DNA of 64,000 nucleotides from NCBI RefSeq assembly GCF_020283565.1, contig NC_060065.1, positions 32,848,409 through 32,912,408 of the forward strand. The letters run 5' to 3'. This stretch comes from Trifolium pratense. Lineage: Eukaryota; Streptophyta; Magnoliopsida; Fabales; Fabaceae. The notes under the pieces are model-generated. The model saw only the letters and a program-made list of their open reading frames with translations. It was not told where the DNA came from and made no database searches. Made by a program: the position numbers and the translations under genes. Below, one piece after another: positions 57,653 through 64,000 of this stretch (positions are counted from its first letter, which is position 1; every line of letters starts with the position of its first letter).

Positions 57653-59204
57653 TGTTGGCGCAGCAGAAGCAAAGATTGGCTTGGTTCACCTACACAAGCT
57701 GCAGGCTCAGCAGGCTTGGTATTGCAGGCACAGGCGCGCACAAGTTGCAGGCAAGCTCATAGGCACACTGTCTTGAGCTTGAGCACACACAGTTTTGCAA
57801 AACTGTGTTATACAAGATGAAAAACATTTCTTGATGAAATTGATTAAGAACTGAATATGAAACTTAGGGAAATAGAGAATTTTATTCTTCCTTATGAAGG
57901 TGTGAAAACACAAGAAGGGGGGGGGGGGGTTGAATTGTGTTTTAGCTAAGTTAAAACTTTTTCAAGTTCTTAACTCAACTACGTTAGCAGCGGATAAATA
58001 ACACAAATAAAAACAAGAGAGAGAGAGAGAAATCACACAAGCAGTTTATACTGGTTCCTCTCACAAAACGAGAGTAGTCCAGTCCCCTTGCACTTCCAAG
58101 GGAGTTCACTATAATCACACAAGATTACACCTGCTCAAGCACACAAGCAAGAGACTTCTCAACAATGCTCAAGCACACAAGCTTAAGACTTCACACTTAA
58201 GCACACAAGCTTAAGTTTCCTCAAGTAATAGAAAAGTATATAACAATATACAAATGCTCTTAGATGAACCTAAAGAGAGCAAATACAAAGAGTACAGAGT
58301 ATTTGACTAAAGTGCAAAAACACTTGATAAGAGGTTCAGAGCTTGTATACACAGAATTCAGAGTTTGTTCAGCGCACGTTCAATTCTTGATAATTGTATA
58401 TGTGTTGTAGCTGAATCTTCTAGTATATATACCACTAGAAAAGAGTCGTTGCAAAAGGAGCCGTTGGAGTTGATAATCTTTTGTCTTCAAGCAGTCTGTC
58501 TTGATGCAGTTTGGTTGTATCCAAAACTAAGAAAGAGTTTCAGTTACTTTGACTACTGCAGAGTGGACTTTCCTTATTCAGCTAACAAAACTGAAAACCC
58601 ACGTTCTCAAGTAAGGACAGACAAAACGAGAGTAGCTGAACTGATCAGGCTTGAAAGGTCCTTTTCTTCATTGGTAGAAGAGTTGACTAGCAAAAGGAAT
58701 CTTCACAGCTTTCAAAGAGATCTTCAGACTTTGATGAAGCTAGTAGTCAGTCAAGAAGTTCTGAAGACTTCATCCTCTGAACGTTGTAACTTCTGAAGTC
58801 TAACATCTTCTGAGCGCTTGTGAACTTCTGAATTCACATCCTCTGAGGTTCACTCAGAGCTTACCTGATGCTTATATCTGCGCACTTAAAATAAATTTTT
58901 AGTCCTTCCAATTGTTTATTAATACTTTGTTATCATCAAAACCTTTATAGATTTAGGGGCAAACATTTTTAAATCAATTTTGTTCCAACACCTTATTGAG
59001 CCACAAAAAAGTAATTACAAATGAATGCACTAATTGCATTTATAGGGAAACTTGTATAACAAGCAAGCTTATCCCTAGGCCTAACCAATTCCCTAACTAA
59101 CCTAGTTAGTTACTAACAAACTTTTAACTAACAAGTTGGTTGTAACTAACTCTTATTCAAACATCTAACAAACTAAATTCAAGATGAATTATCAATTCTT
59201 AACA
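57653..59204 (-). repeat. 3' LTR interrupted by a solo LTR
   Basis: Homologous to 63,404-64,000. The insertion between 57,894 and 58,996 splits it. Its sequence around the break, CTTCCTTA then TTGAGCCAC, matches the uninterrupted CTTCCTTATTGGGCCAC at 63,647-63,663 in the other LTR. Confidence 0.9.
57895..58990 (-). mobile_element. Solo LTR of another retrotransposon, 1096 bp
   Basis: On the minus strand it runs from TGTTGGAACAAAATTG to CACACCTTCA and is flanked by the 5-bp duplication CCTTA (57,890-57,894 and 58,991-58,995). It contains a C-run of about 14 (plus-strand G-run at 57,917-57,930), TGATGATAACAAAG, and many CTTCTGA and TCAGAAG motifs, features I associate with SIRE/Maximus-type Copia LTRs in legumes. 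No internal region remains, so it arose by recombination between two LTRs. The 143-codon plus-strand frame at 58,365 within it is not a gene. Confidence 0.85.
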
Positions 59205-59211
59205 CTCCTCC

Positions 59212-60732
59212 TTAATTCATGCTTGAATTGCAAACAACCAGACCTAAGCTCCTCCTTAAAAACTCAAACCTGTCAAGTTTCACAGCCTTTGTAAAACCAT
59301 CTGCAAGTTGTACCTCAGTTGGACAGTACTGCACTTCAATCATTCCATTTGTCACTTGTTCTCTAATGAAATGAAACCTGGTAGCAATATGCTTACTCCT
59401 GCCATGTGAGATTGGATTTTTAGCAAGGCTTATAGCAGACTTGTTATCAATCCTTAGGATTAGAGGCTTCACTGGTTCACACTTGATTTCTATCATCACT
59501 GAATTCAACCAAATTGCTTGACATGCTGCAAATGTGCCTGCTATATACTCAACTTCACAAGATGAGAGAGCAGTCACAGCTTGTTTCTTTGTACACCAAG
59601 ATATTGCAGCATTATTAAACTTGAAAACATACCCTGATGTGATCCTCCTATCAGTTATGTCTCCACACCAATCACTATCAGAATACCCTATCAAAGTACT
59701 TCCTGCACTGTTTGTACCAATAGGGAATAGCAAACCAACTTCCAAAGTACCTTTAAGATATCTGAGGATTCTCTTAGCAGCTATCATGTGTGACTTCCTT
59801 GGATCATGCATAAACCTGCTGATAACACTCACAGCATAGCATATATCAGGCCTACTGTTGCACACATACCTCAATGAGCCAACTATTTGCCTAAACACAG
59901 TTGGATCAACCTTCTCTTCATCTGAGCACTCATCAATTTTTGTGTTTGTCTCTGATGGATTTGACAATGGATTGCAGCTTTCCATTTCAAATTTTTCAAG
60001 TAATTCACCAATGTACTTCTGCTGGTGCATTACTATACCATCTTCTCTTCTCATAAATTCCATTCCCAGAAAGAATGAAAGTTCACCAAGATCAGACATT
60101 TCAAATTCACTTTTGAGCTTATCTTTCACTTTTGCAATTTCTGCAATTCTACTTCCAGTTATGAGCAAATCATCAACATACAAGCAGATTATGACAATAT
60201 CTTCATCTTTAGGACAATGTACATATACACCAAACTCAGCAGCACATTTTTTAAACCCTATCTGAATCAGAAAGTCATCAATCCTTTTGTTCATTGCTCT
60301 AGGAGCCTGTTTCAAGCCATATAGTGCCTTATACAGCTTATACACCATTGATTCCTTCCCTTTTATTTCAAAACCTGGAGGCTGTGACACATACACCTCC
60401 TCATCAAGTGGACCATTCAGAAATGCTGATTTCACATCCAGATGGTACAGGCTCCATTTGTTCTTACAGGCCAATGCTACAACCAACCTCACAGTTTCAA
60501 TTCTAGCAACTGGTGCAAACACTTCATTGTAGTCAATTCCATGTTTCTGTAAGAATCCTCTAGCAACTAACCTTGCTTTATGCTTTGAAATTGTGCCATC
60601 AGGGTTCAATTTCACTTTGAACACCCACTTCACATCGATTTTCTTTTTCTTGTCTGGCAAGTTAACTAGCTTCCAAGTCTGATTTTTTCTCAATTGACTT
60701 AAGCTCTTCTTCCATTGCCTTCTTCCATACAT
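59212..60732 (-). pseudogene. Copia pol, reverse transcriptase and RNase H part
   Basis: About 500 codons in one open frame after the frameshift. It begins near [20 protein letters not shown], then DYNEVFAPVARIETVRLVVA, the reverse transcriptase catalytic motif YVDDLLITG, and RNase H features (SDSDWCGDITDRRITSGYVF, then DNKSAISLAKNPISHGRSKH) to a stop at 59,212. It is intact over this stretch. The start listed is only the first Met in frame and has no biological meaning; the protein is normally part of a single polyprotein with the upstream parts. Confidence 0.9.
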
Positions 60733-62317
60733 TACTTTTCAAAGCATCTTTGTAGTTCAATGGTTCAGAATTAGCTAGTAATGCAAAGTGAATGAGATCA
60801 TCCTCATCATTCACTGCATTGTCTTGAGTAACTTCACAGTCATTCAATCTAGCTGGTACATGTTTGGTTCTCTGAGTTCTTGCAATCATATGAATTCTAT
60901 CATCATCATCACTTGATAAATTCATATTACCATCACTTTCTGTACCTTGATTCTGAATACTTTCAGCAGCTGGCTCTCCTTCATCACCTCCATCAGATTC
61001 ATCACTTGAACTTGGATAGATGAAGGTTGACTGTAATTCACTGCTATACACTGGTTCTTTCTCCCATTTCCATTTCTCTTCTTCATTAACAATTACATCC
61101 CTGCTAATGTGAACCTTCTGAGTAACTGGATTGTATAGCTTGTAGGCACTAGTTGGATGATACCCTATAAGTATCATTATTTCACTTTTATCTTCAAGTT
61201 TGGTTCTTATAGCATCTGGTACATGCTTATAGCATAATGAACCAAAAATCTTGAGGTGTTTCACACTTGGCTTCCTCCCACACCAAGCTTCCTCTAGCAC
61301 AACTTTCAGCTTCTTTGTAGGACATTTGTTCAGAATGTAGGCTGCAGTAAGTACTGCTTCACCCCAGAACTTGTGTGGCAAATTCTTCTGCTTAATCATG
61401 CTTCTTGCCATATCTAACAATGTTCTGTTTCTTCTTTCAGCTAGTCCATTGTGTTGTGGTGTGTATGGAGCGGTAACTTCATGTGTAATGCCTTGATTAG
61501 TACAGAAGTTCTCAAATTCTCTTGAGGTATACTCTCCACCACCATCTGTTCTTAAGATCTTAATTGATTTCTCACTTTCTTTTTCAATTAAGACTTTAAA
61601 CTTCTTGAACACTTCTAAAGCTTCACTCTTTAACTTCAAAGTGTATAACCAGATCATTATGCTATATTCATCAACAAATGTAATGAAATACTTGCTTCCC
61701 CCTAATGAAGCAACTTCAAATGGACCACAGATGTCACTATGAATAACTTGCAATACAGAACTAGCTCTCTTAGGCATTTCAGCTACAAAGGGTTTTCTAC
61801 TATGCTTACTCTTCACACATATTTCACATATGGACTTCTTTGTCTTGAACTTAGGCAAACCATATACCAATTCCTTAGAATTTAAATCACTGAGACTTCT
61901 ATAGTTCAAGTGTCCATACCTCTTGTGCCAAAGTGCTTCAATCTCATCAATCACTGTGGTAGACATGCACATCATATCTACACTTGAGATTTTACACCTG
62001 TAGGTTCTGTTGTTTGACAAGCTGCACATCAAAACCAAGTTCTTCATTTTGTCAAATAGCATCAGTGCATTGTCCTCCATGCTCACATAGAACCCTCTTT
62101 GCACCAATTGACCTAAACTGAGTAGATTGCAATTCATACCAGGGACATATAACACTTCAGAGATGATCACTTTGCCTCCCTTCTTGCTATTGATCACTAT
62201 GTTACCAATACCTTCAGCAGCAAGTTTTCTACCATCTGCTAACTTTATACTAGATCTTTTGCTTGCATCAAAATTGGTTAACCATTCTCTATGTGGTGTC
62301 ATATGGTTTGAGCACCC
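60662..62317 (-). pseudogene. Copia pol, integrase part
   Basis: The open frame follows the stop at 62,318. It contains the pre-integrase [15 protein letters not shown], the zinc-binding [10 protein letters not shown], and the integrase core with HSDICGPF (first Asp), FVDEYS and [19 protein letters not shown] (third acidic residue region). An acidic linker follows at about 60,950-61,050. The frame shifts at the A-run on the minus strand (plus-strand T6 at 60,683-60,688), where related elements would be expected to have one base fewer. Beyond it the frame ends quickly. Confidence 0.9.
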
Positions 62318-63295
62318 TTAATCAAGAAACCACTCTTCATTTTTCTCACATTCATCTCCTATGGTAGCCATCATCAAGACTGACTTAACATCACTTTCTT
62401 CTGCTACATTGGCCTCTTGTTGATCTTTCTTGTACCAACATTCATCTGCAAAATGGCCAGGCTTCTCACAATTGTAGCATTTCACCTTGCTTTTGTCAAA
62501 GTTCTTCTTCTTGTTTTTACTTTTGACAAAATCTCCTCCTTTAGAAGATTCAGCTTTGTCATCAGTTTTTGAACTCTGATCTTTAAGCCACTTTGGTTTA
62601 TCTTTGCCTTTCTTTTTGTAATTCTTGCCATTATCTTCTTTCTTGTTGGTCTGAGCTTGCAAGGCTTGTTGATCTTTCTTTTCTGAACCTCTACTGAGTA
62701 CTTTAATCTCATGTGCTTCTAAAGCACTTTGTAATTCCTCAATTTTCATAGTAGCTGTATCTTTCACATACTCTATAGCTATTACTACATTATCAAAGTT
62801 TGGAGTTAAGGATCTGAGCACTTTCTCTACTACCATTTCATCAGTGACAGTCTCTCCACAATTTTGCATTTGATGAACAAGTGCAAGAAGTTTTGAGAAG
62901 AAATCACTTACTTTTTGATCTTCTTCCATCACCATAGACTCGTATTGCCTCCTAAAGGCCTGCAATTTCACCTTCTTGACCTTGGTTCCACCATCATGGT
63001 AACCTTCAAGTATATCCCAAGCTTTTTTGGACTTAGTTGATTTTGAAATCTTTTCAAAATGTTGTGCATCACAATTCTGTTGGATATAGAACAAAGCTTT
63101 GCTGTCTTTTTTCTTGTTTTCTTTGTATGTGTTTCTCTGATCATTAGTTGGATTTGCTCCCAACTCATCGTATTCATTCACTACAACCTCAAGACACTCT
63201 TGTGCTCCAAATAAGGACTTCATCACTGCACTCCATTTATCCCAATTCTTTCCATCAAGAATCAGAATGTTTGTACCAAAACCTTGGGTATTCAT
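62318..63295 (-). pseudogene. Copia gag and start of protease, ending in a stop at the active site
   Basis: 325 codons. The N-terminal gag (LDGKNWDKWSAVMKSLF at 13-29) is followed by a Lys-rich stretch (210-270) and a zinc knuckle CYNCEKPGHFADEC (273-286). The frame ends at EEWFLD followed by TAA and then GCSNHM. In Copia proteases this is the catalytic D-S/T-G motif, so the stop codon has replaced the middle residue (TCA to TAA would be one change). This protein alone could still form particles, but the polyprotein cannot be made by simple translation. Confidence 0.9.
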
Positions 63296-63403
63296 CTTGA
63301 ATCTTCAAGAAATCAATCTACACAACTCACTTTGTGTTTCTCCACTTGATTCCTTCACAATTCACTCTTGTTCCTGTGATTGAACCAGACTCTTGATGCC
63401 AAT

Positions 63404-64000
63404 TGTTGGCGCAGCAGAAGCAAAGATTGGCTTGGTTCACCTACACAAGCTGCAGGCTCAGCAGGCTCAGCAGGCTTGGTATTGCAGGCACAGGCGCGCA
63501 CAAGTTGCAGGCAAACTCATAGGCACACTGTCTTGAGCTTGAGCACACACAGTTTTGCAAAACAGTGTTATACAAGATGAAAAACCTTTCTTGATGAAAT
63601 TGATTAAGAACTGAATATGAAACTTAGGGAAATAGAGAATTTTATTCTTCCTTATTGGGCCACAAAAAAGTAATTACAAATGAATGCACTAATTGCATTT
63701 GAGTTTAATTGTTGTGCACCGTCGGTGTAATTTTTTTTTACACATACATCCAATGACGCATTGCCACATCATTTAATGAATGTGACACATCATGTGTTTT
63801 TAATTACCATACATGATGTGTCGGTATATTATTGGACGCATGTGCAAAATAACTTTACACCGACGGTGCATATAAATTAAATTCATTGCATTTATAGGGA
63901 AACTTGTATAACAAGCAAGCTTATCCCTAGGCCTAACCAATTCTCTAACTAACCTAGTTAGTTACTAACAAACTTTTAACTAACAAGTTGGTTGTAACTA
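63404..64000 (-). repeat. 5' LTR, cut by the window edge, with a MITE insertion
   Basis: Matches the left LTR up to the window end except for the MITE at 63,701-63,884 and small changes, including one extra GCAGGCTCA unit near 63,450. Confidence 0.9.
63701..63884. mobile_element. 184-bp MITE with 9-bp target duplication
   Basis: Ends GAGTTTAATTGTTGTGCACC and GGTGCATATAAATTAAATTC are imperfect inverted copies that continue as CGTCGGTGTAA and TTACACCGACG. The perfect duplication ATTGCATTT flanks it (63,692-63,700, 63,885-63,893). The other LTR shows the empty site. A longer relative lies at about 54,602-54,845. The 9-bp duplication suggests a Mutator-like origin. Confidence 0.9.

Larger units (their letters stand above)
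57653..64000 (-). mobile_element. Copia-type LTR retrotransposon, runs off the window
   Basis: LTRs start TGTTGGCGCAGCAGAAG at 57,653 and 63,404. The left LTR ends TTAACA at 59,204. Without its insertions the LTR is about 450 bp. Coding sequence is on the minus strand. The 5' LTR (right) is followed by the primer-binding-like TTGGCATCAAGAGTC, and the 3' LTR (left) is preceded by the polypurine GGAGGAG. The LTRs differ by a 9-bp repeat number change and several substitutions, so this is older than the element at 31,677. The right flank lies outside, so the target duplication cannot be checked. Confidence 0.92.

Noticed and set aside
58365..58796. 143-codon plus-strand frame
   Set aside because: It lies wholly within a solo LTR on the opposite strand. 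LTRs of this type carry chance frames.
59534..60532. Several plus-strand frames of 60-135 codons
   Set aside because: Antisense shadows of the Copia reverse transcriptase and RNase H.

Overview
The window is nuclear DNA from a flowering plant, most likely a legume close to Medicago. The evidence is GT-AG introns, an AT-rich intergenic background, plant-type genes (a PPR protein, an organelle-type thymidine kinase, an F-box relative, a plant glycine-rich hnRNP) and repeat families that I associate with legume genomes. The species is an inference. Most of the 64 kb is transposon sequence in many states of decay and nesting. I found no CRISPR array, operon or prokaryotic feature.

Layout. 1-14,640: a segmental tandem duplication. 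Each half carries a three-exon gene for a small, very basic protein whose N-terminus resembles an STPR-type basic repeat (exons within 1081-2250 and 6636-7802). The second half is swollen by a LINE fragment that was itself split by a Harbinger-type element, by fold-back elements and by an LTR fragment. 14,700-23,700: SINE-like repeats, a hAT-type element, Stowaway-like and Mutator-like MITEs, one possible small gene (19,539-19,727, minus) and a fold-back element (20,609-21,338). 23,747-23,820: a tRNA-Thr(AGT). 23,960-25,120: broken pieces of two unrelated genes. 26,118-31,561: a complete four-exon thymidine kinase gene on the minus strand. Its first intron houses an intact PPR gene (28,862-30,214). 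31,677-37,153: a Copia-type retrotransposon with two identical 197-bp LTRs and a 5-bp target duplication, ending only 115 bp upstream of the thymidine kinase start. 37,154-44,600: mostly decayed repeats, including Copia and LINE remnants. 45,460-47,925: an intact two-RRM RNA-binding protein gene with an intron in its leader. 48,000-54,400: RNase H fragments of LINEs, a Mutator-like element and an F-box-associated pseudogene. 55,431-57,437: a hAT-like element holding a threefold 461-bp tandem repeat. 57,653-64,000: a second Copia element, minus strand, nearly complete but with one stop and one frameshift. Its left LTR holds a solo LTR and its right LTR holds a MITE.

The genes do not form a pathway. 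Thymidine kinase serves nucleotide salvage in organelles, the PPR protein probably acts on organelle RNA, the RRM protein on nuclear or cytoplasmic mRNA, and the basic pair may bind nucleic acid. The main stories are a gene duplication dated by nested insertions, a gene inside a gene's intron, and a recent retrotransposon that replaced the immediate promoter of a housekeeping gene. All positions come from reading the sequence by eye; no alignment or search was run.
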